From Odobenus rosmarus divergens (Eukaryota > Chordata > Mammalia > Carnivora > Odobenidae), in assembly GCF_000321225.1 (NCBI RefSeq), contig NW_004450398.1, positions 3,206,646-3,270,645 on the forward strand: a stretch of DNA of 64,000 bases. The letters run 5' to 3'. The translations under genes and the position numbers were made by a program. Under the pieces are notes generated by a model. The model searched no databases and was not told where the DNA came from. It saw only the letters and a list, made by a program, of their open reading frames with translations. Shown piece by piece: positions 22,393 to 33,714 of this stretch. Position 1 is the first letter of the stretch; each line of letters opens with the position of its first letter.

Positions 22393-24055
22393 GATCCCTG
22401 CCTTTGGCAAACTCACAGTCTAATGTGAATGAAAGGGACCTCTCCTCCCTTCTGTTGCAGAAGGACAAAAACATGCCCAAAGTTCCAACTCTGTCACTCA
22501 GGGGGAGATATAATCGGTGTCATGGTGGAGAGCCCCAGCTGCCCCTTGAATTCCAAACTTACGTACCCAGCCTGACACAGCTTCCTTTCTCCACCGCCTC
22601 TCAGAGCCAGGCACTAAGAGGAACAGGCTGGTTCAGGCCCCAATTCTGTTGACCAGCCCCACAGATCACTGCCAGCCTAAGCCCGGTGATGGGCACGGGC
22701 CCCTTTCCCTCTCCCTGCAAAGCCCCCAAGAGCTCATTCAGGACAGAGGCGAACTGGTCAACCTTCAGCCATTTTCAATCTCGGAAACCTCCAAAAATAG
22801 CTAAACTCTAATGCATATTTCAGGTTAGACTTGTTTATTTTCCCTGTCTCTGAGCCAGCAAGCTAATTTCCCCAGAGGGAGAAGGCAAGCAAAGGCTACT
22901 GCCAGAAAACAGAAAAATCGGGTTTAGCTTCTCCCTTGATTGCCCGTGGGGAGCTGCCTTGCGGGCTCCATGTCTCAGTGCTCTCAAAGAGGCCCAGAGA
23001 CTGGGGCCTTTCTTTTCCGTGGGCAAGACATTTGAATAAACCCAACCTCAAAAGCCAGCAGATGCCTGACTCTGGACACAGACTTCCAGGCCTCTTGGCT
23101 TGCAAGGGGAGAAGCAGGGGCCAGCTGGACACCAGCCTTGATGTTTTCTCAGTAGCCAGGCTGGAGGAAAAACTGTGGTTTAACCACAGTTTAACCACTA
23201 CTGTGGTTTAAATTCCAAAGTAAGGAAAGACCCTGGTAGACCAAGTGTCTACACAGCTAGGGCCAAGGATGAAGGGATGATGGGTGGGTTTTGGGTGCAG
23301 GATTAGCAGAAAAATGTACTATTTGGATGTATTCCTATCACAGAAGCTCAACTATATTTAACCAGAGTGGAGGGTGGTAAAAACACAAGCTAGGAACGCT
23401 TGAATTCCCCATCCACTGGCTGCTCGAGAGTCGTGGCTCACCTTGAGGCAGAGAGGGCTGTGGGCCCAGACATCTGCACAGACTTTCCTTCTGCTAGAGC
23501 TATTTGGGTAAGGACGGCCATGCCAATCCCCCCAGGTCCCTCCTGTCTGAGGCCTTTGATGGCTCGGATGGAAACTCGTTCTCCTTCGGTCTTTAAGGGT
23601 TGCATGATGCCAGAACCTCAAAAATGAGATGCAGAACTTGAACTCCAGAAAGAACGAGATGGTGGGAAAGCATCGGGTAGTGACCCTCGCTTGGGAGCTT
23701 CATATAGAGATCTGGGTAGGAGGCACTCCCAGTCTCCCTCTCCCAACCACAGAAAATCAAGGAGCTAAAATTCAACACCAGGACATTCATAAAGAAGGGG
23801 ATCTGATGATTCAGACAGCCTGGCCGAATCCTCGCCTCTGAGATAAGCTTAAACCACCACGCTGCTGTTTCCTGCAGAGTCTCCTGAATCCATAGGCGTG
23901 ATAAAATGACCAAAGCCACTGAGATCGGAAGCTCTGTTTCTTTTCTCTGGAGACATTCTGAAAGGCATGACATCTGAGAAGAAAGGATCCAGGACCTCAA
24001 GAGGAGGCTAAAACCAGGGCGGTCTGGCCCTTATTAGTCAGATTTTTCCCTTTGT
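22393..24055. other. Single-copy DNA, no gene seen
   Basis: No repeat family or exon was recognised apart from a palindrome at 23170-23212. An A/T-rich stretch near 22780-22880 ('ctaaactctaatgcatattt') could be a conserved non-coding block. The 135-codon minus frame at 23593-24000 resembles no known protein. Confidence 0.4.
23170..23212. promoter_or_regulatory. Palindrome with clustered RUNX-type motifs
   Basis: An 11-bp perfect inverted repeat separated by one base (23170-23192) is built from TGTGGTT and AACCACA. A further AACCACT and another TGTGGTT follow within 20 bases. TGTGGTT/AACCACA is the known RUNX-factor core site. That the site is used is inference. Confidence 0.4.
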
Positions 24056-24059
24056 GAAT

Positions 24060-24225
24060 TCATGTTGTTGCATACGTACTAGGTGCCTGACACTTCGCTA
24101 GTTGCATCCACACCTGTTGATTCCACTTGGAAGGTATTAATATTCTACTTTTGGCAAAATCTTGTCCATTAAATGGGGTTTTTATTTTTAGTCTTAATTT
24201 ACACATGAAGAAAATTAGACTCAGA
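24060..24225 (-). repeat. MIR SINE, antisense, left part
   Basis: It reads 'catacgtactaggtgcctga' and 'gaagaaaattagactcagaa', then is cut by a SINE insertion. It resumes at 24495 with 'tatccaaggttactcaggca'. Together the two parts make a nearly full antisense MIR. Confidence 0.65.
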
Positions 24226-24238
24226 AAGTTCAAGTGAC

Positions 24239-24481
24239 AGGGCGCCCGGGTGGTTCGGCTTATTGAGCCTCCAACTCTTGATTTCGGCTCCTGTCATGAT
24301 CTCAGGGTTGTGGGATCGAGCCCCGTGTCAGGCTCCATGCTCGGCAGGGGTGGGGGGGCGTCTGCTTTTCTCCCTCTCCCTGCCCCCCACCGCTCACACA
24401 CGTGTGCCCGCATTCTCTTTCTCTGAAGTCAATAAATAGATCTTTTTAAAAAAAAAAAAGGAAAGAAAAAGAAAGTAATGG
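24239..24481 (+). mobile_element. Carnivore tRNA-Lys SINE inside a MIR
   Basis: A sense copy begins 'agggcgcccgggtggttcgg' and ends in an A-rich tail with G interruptions. A perfect 13-bp target duplication, 'aagttcaagtgac', flanks it (24226-24238 and 24482-24494). The head is more diverged than in the other copies ('gtggttcgg' for 'gtggctcag'). Confidence 0.95.
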
Positions 24482-24570
24482 AAGTTCAAGTGACCTATCC
24501 AAGGTTACTCAGGCAGTAGATGACGGAGTCAGTATTTGAATCTGCGTCCAAAGCTGAACGAACTCTTTCC
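24482..24570 (-). repeat. MIR SINE, antisense, right part
   Basis: It continues the MIR split by the SINE: 'ctatccaaggttactcaggc' and 'gtatttgaatctgcgtccaa', then 'aactctttccactgcact', the reversed MIR head. Confidence 0.7.
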
Positions 24571-25084
24571 ACTGCACTGCTTTAGAAGAGATGCAAATTC
24601 CAAGGAAAATCACAACACCATTCTTGAGGTGGTTCCACAAAGCAATTTCTTTCACGGTTCTGCTAGTCAGTGCCCAGTGCCAAAAGGAGGCATTTGCTTT
24701 TCTCTCTCTTGTCTCTCCTCTGCCTGGAAAACCTCATTTGCATGAGGTCTTAAACAATACTTTTGGCTCATCCCCTTAGGAAACAGTGGAGGATGGAGAG
24801 ACTCGCTCTTTCTGGAGACTGCCAATGTCTAAATCACAAGTTTCCCTCCAGTAACGGGTGGTCAGGAAGGACCTTGTCCAATTTTTTTCACTTCCAGGAT
24901 GGATGGTTGGTGTCTGTTCCACATGCCCTGTTTTTCTAGACAACTTCCTCTTGGAAAAGAGATGGCGCATAAGCACGTGTACCATTTCTTCCCCAACTTT
25001 GCCCATGGCAGACATTTATAATCAATCTTGGCATTTCATCCCAATGATCCTGGCTTCAGCCTCCGTCTTTATTTACTGAAGCAC

Positions 25085-25860
25085 CAAGCATCTACTGCCA
25101 ACCAAGGAAATCCACTTCCCCTCCTTCTATGGCAACGCTCCACCTAGCTGAGCTTCCAAACCATCCTTTTGCACCAGAAGATCAGTATCTCCCCTCTCCC
25201 CCCATTAATCGGCTGAATGCAAGACTCAGCTTAGAAAAGCCCCTTCCTATTATAGAATCTTGGTGTGGAGTATGCCGTGAAACCATTTAACCTGGTCATT
25301 ATTAATTAAATAGGAACAGAAATTGTCCCAAGGTGAATTCCTGACGAGCCCATTCCATGTGACTTCACCTACATATTTCAATTCCCTTTGGAAATTCGAG
25401 CCGAATTCCAAAACGTCTCAAATGTTAGGGTCGAAACAGCTCATGACCAAGGTTCCTTTGCAGTCAAGGGCACCAGTCCTGGGCCAAACTCTGAGTGTAA
25501 GCCTAAACCTCCCCACCACACAGATGTGCGTGGAGCTTCAGTAAAGTGACATGATGCAGCAGATTCTACATGAGCTCCAAACTCAAGGGTGGAAGGGGTG
25601 GCATTATTTAGAGTTCCCATTCAGCATTCCTCACAGGCAGTTTGCACCATACACCGTGACCTGTGTGGGGGCACTTTGCCTCCCTCCCCCAACTGCAGCA
25701 AGTCGAGAAAACAAAACTCCAACTATCCCGACTTGTCACTGCTGCTTAGGTGAGACCAAGAAGCTGGAGGGCCTGGAGGTGCAGAGCACAGATTCGGGAA
25801 AGGTTGTCATAAGAAGGCATCATCAAAGCCCACCCAACACAGGGGAAACTGTGCAGAGGA
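25085..25860. other. Single-copy DNA, no gene seen
   Basis: No repeat or exon signal was recognised. The A/T-rich stretch around 25250-25330 has 'attattaattaaataggaac'. The frame at 25551-26006 runs into the GGAA-rich low-complexity tract and is not a gene. Confidence 0.4.
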
Positions 25861-25956
25861 ACAAAGGAAAGAAGGAGGGAAGGAAAGAGGGAGGGAGAGA
25901 GAGAGGGAGGGAGGAGGGAAGGAAAGAAGGGAGGGAGGAGGGAGAGAGAGAAAGCA
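25861..25956 (+). repeat. Purine-rich (GGAA/GGGA)n low-complexity tract
   Basis: About 95 bases of nearly pure purine with GGAA, GGGA and GA units on the plus strand. GGAA arrays can bind ETS-family factors, but this array is irregular. Confidence 0.9.
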
Positions 25957-26894
25957 AGTCACTCAATGCATATGGGTTCCTCTTCTATGTGCGTCCTACT
26001 CAGTAAATTGTGTGCTGATTTTTCTCTGCCTTGCCCCTCGAGAGTTATAATCAAGCTCTAATTTTGCATATTGCCTGGGTTTAGCCACATATGTTCAAAT
26101 TAAAGATAAACTCTCTTCAAGGGGAAATCATCCCTTTCGAAAGTGGAAGCCTACTTGAAATGTAAATGCCTCAGTCCTAACCGAAGGAATCTGACTCATG
26201 CCGGAATCCAGTCTGTGCCTCCATGCGGCATGTGTACCACCACTCCCCACACCTCTACCCCCGGCAGACATCACTAATCAATCGTGACTTTCCTTCGCTC
26301 TGAGGTGGGGAAGCAGCCTCAGAGTGGCCCTTTATACAGGGCCCCAGGAAGCCATGGTCGGCCACCGAGAATTGACGTGTGAGATAAAAGCTGGTTGCCA
26401 ATCTGCCATGGAGAATTTATGCATACCAGGCCCTCAGCTTTGACTGCCATGGATGACATAAAATTCTGCTTCCTAGTTCCACTCTCCTCTGTCACAGTCC
26501 TTAGCTGTGCCCCAGCACTCATGTGCCATACACGGACTGTGTCCATAGACGGACCCAGATCATTCCTGCTTTTCCCCCAGCTTCATCCTTCACTCTGTCC
26601 AGCCTCATCCTGTTCTCTCAACAAGCTGTCCCCTGTCCCTAGACTTGACACTTCCCCACCTTCCTCTGGGCGCTGGGAACGCTGACACTAGGACCCTCCA
26701 AAGTATCCTCATCACACCCCTTGCAACTCAAGTCCTGGCCGACTTGTCCTAAAAAGAAAGATTTTGACAAAGTCAGCCTATTCTAGAAACATGGTAATGA
26801 CAGGTGAGCTTCTATCGTCACCAAGCATCTTCATTCACATCCATGATCTCAGGTGATAATCCCAGTAGTCTTGGGAGGTGAGTATAGAAAGACC

Positions 26895-27075
26895 ATGAGT
26901 TTGACACCAAATGTAAATAGGTCCAAACCTTGGCTCGACGCATTACCAGCTGGGAGCTTTCACACATTGCTCTGCCCACCTGAGCCACATTTTCTTTCTC
27001 TGGAGATCCAGCAGCACCTACCTCCCAGGGCTGTTGCCAAGACTAAATGAGATCATGCAATTATCAGGATGTCAG
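26895..27075 (+). repeat. MIR SINE
   Basis: It contains 'gcattaccagctgggagctt', 'ctacctcccagggctgttgc' and 'aagactaaatgagatcatgc', the MIR core and 3' part in order. Confidence 0.75.
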
Positions 27076-27579
27076 ACACTCTGAGCATTTTGGCTGCAGT
27101 GGTTTTTATTAGAAGATGCTGTCTCAGATTTGGGCTCTGAGAAGATCCTAAGATAAGGGTTTGAATGCCATGGATTTGTGAGGAGACCCTAGGAAGCACC
27201 CGGGGAAGTAAGACAGGGAAGGGAAGGGAACCAAGGGTATATTTTGAGTAGGTCACCCTTGTGGGCAGCTAGGGTTCCATTCCAAAAGAGACTCTGGGAG
27301 ACAAGGTAGAAGACACCCCCAGAGTTTTCCCACTGACTCCCATTCCTGTTTGTTGAGGGCTCCCCGTGGGGATGTTCTCTCCCCCGCACTCCCGACTTGC
27401 CTGCATTCGAGACAGTCATGCTCCTAAGACCTGGAGGATGCCCTCAGGCCAAGATGCGGTCTCCTTGCAGACAGAAGCTGTTGTCAGGAACTGTAAGTGC
27501 TGGGGGAGAGATGAGTGGAGCACCAAAGCAGAAAAGAGAGTCCTGGGGGTCAGGTGGCAAACGCCGGCTTATACATATC

Positions 27580-27765
27580 CTGAGAGGCAGCACAGCGAGG
27601 GAGAAAGAGTATTGTTCCGGGTTGAAATTGCAGCTCCACCACTTGGTCAGGTGTAAAATGGTCATATCAATACCCACCTGATAATGTTCTATGGGGAGTT
27701 CATCGTAAAATGTAGGTAAAGCACCTCACAGAAGTTGGATGCTCAAGAAACAGTCATGGCAGCCA
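27580..27765 (+). repeat. MIR SINE, core shortened
   Basis: It has 'gaaattgcagctccaccact', a shortened core ('gtcaggtgtaaaatggtcat'), then 'atgggagttc'-type 3' sequence and 'aagcacctcacagaag'. About 40 bases of the central core are missing. Confidence 0.65.
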
Positions 27766-27842
27766 AACTGCTCAGTTACCTTGTCCCTTTCCTTCTTCCA
27801 CTAGGACAGGTGGCCTCCCTGACAGGCAATGAAACTCGCCTT

Positions 27843-27885
27843 ATCCATCCATCCATCCATCCATCCATCAATCATCCATCCATCC
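27843..27885 (+). repeat. (ATCC)n tetranucleotide repeat
   Basis: About ten ATCC units with an 'aatc' interruption in the middle. Confidence 0.92.
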
Positions 27886-28041
27886 CTGCAAGAGCTATGG
27901 ATACACCCTAGAGACCAGCGTCTCCGTAGGAGATGGGAATACACTGGTGAACAGACATGACCTTGGCTATTCTCCTGGACACAGGTAAGCAATCCAATGA
28001 GTGCACTGGAAGACTGCAGGATAGAGATGCATTGTCTACAG

Positions 28042-28172
28042 CAGTGCATCTCAAGGTTCAGTGGGCACATGAGTGACCCAGAGAATATTACTAAAATCCA
28101 GATTCTGCTTCAGGGTCTGCGATGGGGTTCAAGAGTCTCCATTTCCAGCAAGCTATGCTGATGCTGCACAGG
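28042..28172 (+). mobile_element. MER20 hAT-type element, partial
   Basis: It starts at the terminus-like 'cagtgcatctcaaggttcag', then 'aaatccagattctgcttcag', 'gggttcaagagtctccattt' and 'atgctgatgctgcaca'. The 3' terminus is missing. The 196-codon frame at 28073-28663 starts inside this element and is not a gene. Confidence 0.75.
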
Positions 28173-28174
28173 TG

Positions 28175-30460
28175 GAGGAAAGAAACTCTACAGAATTCAC
28201 TGGGGAAGCAAAGAAGGAACTAACTCCTTTTTGGGGGAAGGCATCTGCTTTCTCATGGGGTTATCCCCACATTTGGATCCTTCTGGGAGGAGGAGGAAAT
28301 TACAGAGTCCATGAACTGGAAATGGTCATTCAAAATGATTTAATCCAGATGTCGGGGAAGGCGGTCTCTTACCATCCCCAAAAGAGGGCTGTCCCGTGTC
28401 TTCATAAGGACATGAAGGAGGAGAAGGCTTCTCACCCTGTCTTGATGGCGTTTGAATACTTGAATGGCCAAGAGACTCTCCATGGTCCCAGCTCTCACAT
28501 GAGAATGAATGGAGGAGAGTTTATGAAGCCAACACCCCTCCCGGCAGCCCAGAGTAGTCTACGGCTTGGCCCTGTGGGACCAGAACCAGAACGCAAGCTC
28601 GGCACAAAGTGGCTCACCATCGAGGCCTCAGCTCCGGAGCATCCGAGCTGGATAGGGAGGTGAGCAGACTTCGCCTCCCAGATTTCTGCCTCATCCCTAC
28701 CTTCATTCCTGAGAAGCTGTTCCAGCTCTCTCTCCTTGAACGCATACATAGAATTCAGCCTAGCCAGAAGAGATGCAAATGGAGTTAGGTTTTATCTGAA
28801 GTCACCTAAACCCAGATAGAATGACAGGAGCTGCATGGCACCCTGAAAGACCCGTGAGAGCCACCCCACAGATACAGGGGCCTCGAGGGTCAGTCAGTTT
28901 TCCACAGTAAACATTTCAGCCCATAACATTGTGTGGTAATTTGTAGGACACTAGGGGACGAGATGGAGAATCCTATACCTAGAATAAAGCCCCTCCTTTT
29001 TGTTTTTTGTTTTTTTTCTCCACCTGGCTTGAATAGATTTCTACTACTTGCAACTAAAAGATGCTTGATTAAAAGACAAGTTTCCAGATGGCCCAGGCCA
29101 GCCAATGTCCCTAGCTCAGTGGGTACTTGTTGATGACTGAATGAGCAAATGCTGTAACCCAAAAGAAGGTAATTCCGTGGGATTTTTGGTCTCCACAAGA
29201 CACAAAGGGAGACTTCCCTCACCCCTAATGTCTTACTCTGCTGATACTGCCCAGCCTCTGACCAGAAAAGATAAGCACTCAGCCCTGGCAAAGGACGAGG
29301 AGAATTTGATGTCTGGACAGATCTCCGAATACAAAGACAGACATGAGTCTGGCTTCTCGTCTCCGCTCCATGACCAAGTAACCAAATGCCCTTCAAGAAA
29401 TCCCTCCCTCCTCAGTTTTCCTGTCCTCCCGTGGATCTGTAGTACAGGTGTGCTGGCCACCTCTCCAGCCTCTGTACCCACCCCCCTCGCCCTGCCAGCA
29501 CCAATATGCTTTTGTGGGAAATTGACTCCAAGCCCTGAAACGGGCTGGCGGAAGCCCATCAGCATGTGTCAGTCCCCAGCCGCAGTCCCCAGTTCAGGGG
29601 TGGGCACGTGACCCATGCAGGTGCAAAGGACCTGAGTCCCCAGCCTCTCATGTGGAGTCGATAGTGCTCTTTCGGCCCCGGGGATGCAGATGAGAAAAGC
29701 GTGAAGCATCACTTGGTTGTATCCACACTACAGTCAGGAGAGAAACCAGCTTGAGAATGAATCTGACTTGCAAAATAACTACCAAAAAAAAAAAAAAGAC
29801 AGAGAAATTAAGCCATAGTAATGATCACACTGCACCCAAAACTGGTACTTCCTTTGGATATTTCAGTTCTCTGTCAGTAGATTCCCTTTATTTTTATGTC
29901 CATTGGAGATGAGCTTTCTGTTGCTGGAAAACGAATGCATCCAGCCATGGATTCCCAGTTTTTCAAAGTGCCTTTATACATCACAGGATGGTGTACTGTC
30001 GGACGGAAATCATGTCATTTGTAGGAAAGTATTGTGTAGATCCTAAAATTCTGTAGAAAGGGAAGGGAAGGTTGCCCTGAAAACATCCGGGAGGAAAAGA
30101 GTTAAGCTTTTTGCCGAGACCCAAAGACAATTTAGTTAAATGTAATGAAAGAAGCAGAATGAGGATTCATTTTGATAACAATTGGCTTTGAGAAGCAAAA
30201 GCCAATTATTCAAAGCTTCCTGCTTATTTATTTGGATCTGTTTAAGAGGCTCCATCAGGCTGAGCCGGATTTGCCCAGACGGGACTGGTTCAGAGGGAGC
30301 TGTGAAGCGGGAAGTTCACTCTCAGGAAAATTCCATCTCGGTGCTTGACTTGGAGGAGGCACCAAGAGGCCACTCTCCTGAGAGTCCCTGGTGGAGGGCG
30401 CATCACTCCTGCTGCTCACGGAAGCTCTGGTCTGCGGATGGTGCAGAAAAGCCTGGGGGA
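28175..30460. other. Single-copy DNA, no gene seen
   Basis: No family was recognised over most of this stretch. Frames at 28890-29396 (minus) and 29141-29611 (plus) overlap one another and resemble no known protein. From about 29860 to 30240 the DNA is A/T-rich and repeat-free, with a short hairpin at 30181-30206, and could be a conserved non-coding block. Confidence 0.4.
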
Positions 30461-30464
30461 GTGG

Positions 30465-30612
30465 GCTTGCTGATGGTCTTTTGGTTCGTGGAAAGGACTC
30501 TGGTTCAAGTCCACACTCTGCCACTAGACCGGCATGACCTTGACCTCTCTGGTCTCAGTTTCTTCACCTGCAGGATGAGAATACTAGCTTTTGCTGTGTC
30601 TAGCCACATCAT
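30465..30612 (+). repeat. MIR SINE
   Basis: It has 'ctctggttcaagtccacact', 'ctgccactagaccggcatga' and 'ggtctcagtttcttcacctg'. The 152-codon frame at 30182-30640 crosses it and is therefore not credible as a gene. Confidence 0.75.
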
Positions 30613-30789
30613 GGGATGTGCCAGCCGCAAGCGGATATAATTCCTTTCTTCTTGCCATTCTACGGGAAAGGAAGGAGAGAGGCTACACCTTTTAAAAATA
30701 AATAAATAAATCCCAGGGAGAAGTGGAGGATGAAGATATTCTCTGGATTTTACATTATACCTTGGACAAAAATTTCTGCCATGACCTCT

Positions 30790-30964
30790 TATCTTGTCAT
30801 ATAGGCATTCAACAGTCATGCAACAAAAATCCACTGAGTGTCTACAATGTGCCAGGCATGGGGTACAGATGGGAACTGGACAGACAAGGTCCCTACCCGC
30901 ACAGATCTTGCATTCTAGGAAGGAGAGACAAACGATAAATATATAAACAAATAAAAAAGATCAT
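30790..30964 (+). repeat. Ancient interspersed repeat, left part, unnamed
   Basis: It reads 'gagtgtctacaatgtgccag', 'gacaaggtccctacccgcac' and 'acgataaatatataaacaaa'. This is a very common mammalian repeat motif order that I cannot name with certainty. It continues at 31173, after an L2 tail. Confidence 0.5.
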
Positions 30965-31172
30965 TTTATATGTTGAAATTGTCCTTGCTCAAATCTCATC
31001 TCTGAAATGATAAAATGGTCATTCTTCCGTGTTTACTGTATATTTTCTGTCTCTCCTGAGAGAATGGAAGCTCTATGAAGGCAAGAATCATTGTTACGTT
31101 CACCAGTGTAGCCCAATTCCTAGCAATCTCTGGCACATAGTAGGTGCTCATTAAAGATTTGTTGAATAGACT
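30965..31172 (+). repeat. L2 LINE 3' end
   Basis: It shows 'tgctcaaatctcatctctga', 'ctctcctgagagaatggaag' and 'ctggcacatagtaggtgctc', ending 'aaagatttgttgaataga'. It lies between two parts of another old repeat. If the two parts are one element, the L2 inserted into it. Confidence 0.8.
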
Positions 31173-31500
31173 GATTTAATGCAAAGTGCTATAGACAAAT
31201 AAAGCAGGGTAACAGGGTGGAGAGTGATGGGGTAGAAAGAAGACTGAGATTCTGGTTTAGACAGAAGTCCAAGAAGGCTTCTCAGAGTAGGTGTCCTTTC
31301 AGTTGACAGCTGCATGGTGAGAAGTAGACAGCAGATACGAAGAGCTTGGGAAGGCATCCCAGGCAGTGAGAAGAGCATGTGCAAAGGCCCTGAGCAGGGA
31401 GGAGCTCCGTGTGTTGGAGCACTATAAAGTCAGGGAGGCTGAAGAAGGAGGGTGAGGAGAGAGTGCTGGAGGACAGAGCTGCAGAGATGTGGAGCGGGCA
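31173..31500 (+). repeat. Ancient interspersed repeat, right part, unnamed
   Basis: It continues with 'gtgctatagacaaataaagc', 'aaggcttctcagagtaggtg', 'catcccaggcagtgagaaga' and 'gcaaaggccctgagcaggga'. This matches the downstream order of the repeat begun at 30790. Confidence 0.5.
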
Positions 31501-31610
31501 TGAATTTTGAACACAGCTAGTTGAATACAAATTCTCCCCTGAATTACAAAGTGTTAGAAGCTACACACATGCTTATCTAAGTTCCTGGAACTTAAAGAAC
31601 AGGCTCTTTG

Positions 31611-32723
31611 GGCTAGTATCCAAAATCTATAAAGAACTTATCAAACTCAACACCCAAAGAACAAATAATTCAATCAAGAAATGGGCAGAAGACATGAACA
31701 GACATTTTTCCAAAGAAGACATCCAAATGGCCAACAGACACATGAAAAAGTGCTCAACATCGCTTGGCATCAGGGAAATCCAAATCAAAACCTCAATGAG
31801 ATACCACCTCACACCAGTCAGAATGGCTCAAATTAACAAGTCAGGAAACGAGAGATGTTGGCGGGGACGCAGAGAAAGGGGAACCCTCCTACACTGTTGG
31901 TGGGAATGCAAGCTGGTGCAACCACTCTGGAAAACAGTATGGAGGTTCCTCAAACAGCTGAAAATAGAGCTACCATACGATCCAGCAATTGCACTACTGG
32001 GTATTTACCCCAAAGATACAAATGTAGGGATCCAAAGGGGTACGTGCACCCCAATGTTTATAGCAGCAATGTCCACAATAGCCAAACTGTGGAAAGAGCC
32101 AAGATGTCCATCGACAGATGAATGGATAAAGAAGAGGTGGTATATATACACAATGGAATATTATGCAGCCATCAAAAGGAATGAGATCTTGCCGTTTGCA
32201 ACGACGTGGATGGAACTGGAGGGTGTTATGCTGAGTGAAATAAGTCAACCAGAGAAAGACATGTATCATATGACCTCACTGATATGAGGAATTCTTAATC
32301 TCAGGAAACAAACTGAGGGTTGCTGGAGTGGTGGGGGGTAGGAGGGATGGGGTGGCTGGGTGATAGACATTGGGGAGGGTATGTGCTATGGTGAGCGCTG
32401 TGAATTGTACAAGACTGTTGAATCACAGATCTGTACCTCTGAAACAAATAACGCAATGTATGTTAAGAAAAAAAAAGAAGAAGATAGCAGGAGGGGAAGA
32501 ATGAAGGAGAGTAAGTCGGAGGGGGAGACGAACCCTTAGAGACGATGGACTCTGAAAAACAAACTGAGGGTTCTAGAGGGGGGGGATGGGTTAGCCTGGT
32601 GATGGGTATTAAAGAGGGCACATTCCGCGTGGAGCACTGGGTGTTATGCACAAACAATGAATCATGGAACACTATATCAAGAACTAATGATGTAATGTAT
32701 GGTGATTAACATAACAATAAAAA
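31611..32723 (+). mobile_element. Young carnivore L1, 5'-truncated, with ORF2 C-terminus
   Basis: A sense L1 of 1.1 kb is flanked by a perfect 17-bp target duplication, 'aaagaacaggctctttg' (31594-31610 and 32724-32740). An ORF2 frame is open from the truncation point (about 31613) to the stop at 32285-32287, about 225 codons, without frameshift. It encodes the C-terminal region with the '[15 protein letters not shown]' block and '[14 protein letters not shown]'. The 3' UTR (32288-32723) has A/G-rich runs and ends in a short A tail. ORF2p supplies reverse transcriptase and endonuclease in full elements; both domains are missing here, so this copy is dead. The intact frame and clean duplication indicate a recent insertion. 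Confidence 0.97.
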
Positions 32724-32949
32724 AAAGAACAGGCTCTTTGAATATTTGGTGGGTTCAGTTGACTCTCCTTTTTTGTGAGGGGCAGCTGGTTGAAGAATCA
32801 GGGGATATTTAGTCTTTCAAGGACCTGGGCGGGTTATGGCAATCACCATCTACATATGAGAGCAGTCATGGAGAAAAGGGAACAGGATTGTTCTGTGTAG
32901 AAACCAAGTAGAGTCCCCAGGAAGAGAGATTCCAGCCCACCATGCAATG

Positions 32950-33040
32950 AACCTCCTCACAAACTCCACGAAGGTGAAATCGGGATAGTGAGCTTCCCAT
33001 CACTGGAAGACTTTAAGCCAAGGGTGAATTTCCACTTGGT
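32950..33040 (+). repeat. Possible L3/CR1 LINE relic
   Basis: The phrase 'atagtgagcttcccatcact' followed by 'ggaagactttaagccaaggg' resembles L3/CR1 3' DNA, as at 270-395. From 33060 to about 33360 the DNA is A/T-rich without a recognised repeat. Confidence 0.4.
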
Positions 33041-33714
33041 AGGAACAGGGAGAAGGAACCCAGGCAGGCAATCTGATAATTTTATGATCATTTCTTAATC
33101 TGGCTATCAAAATACACCCACGTTTGATCTCTGCCTTTGTTTACAAACCCCATCAGTAAAATCCTCACAGAACATGGCTACTAATAAGATAGCAAAGACT
33201 GGAATGCATAATGAGGGATGAATGCACACATCCTTTGTTCAATAATACAATATTTTTCTTGAATAATGCATGAGCTGCCTTTCATTTCGGAAACGAGAGA
33301 GTCTATAATCCCACTGTGCGTCAAGTGAATATTTTTAAACATTTATAAGTGGGAGGCAAAGACAATGGTAAGAAGCTTAGGGACAACAGAAACTTGGAAC
33401 CAGGATAGGCAGGGGTGCTTCCATTAGAATCCCAGAAGGATGGAAAGAACCTGAGACGCCACCAGTCATTCCCCCTACTGTGAGGGTCCCCCAAGTTCAT
33501 GCACAGCAAAAGGAAGAATCCAGGCCAAGTCACATGTTCCAGAGGGCTTTCCACCCCAGCCAGTCTCCAAAGTCCAATGCTTTGCTCCCGAATTATTTTA
33601 AATGAACTCCCCAACCTTCACCACTGTTCTTTCTGGCTGTCTGTGTGGTGGGTAAACTCACGGTGCCTCTTTGCTTTCCGTTTATGGGCCAGTATCAACA
33701 CCTGGACTCAGCAC

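Noticed and set aside
28073..28663. 196-codon plus-strand open frame
   Set aside because: It begins inside a MER20 element, resembles no protein family I know, and has no splice or promoter context.
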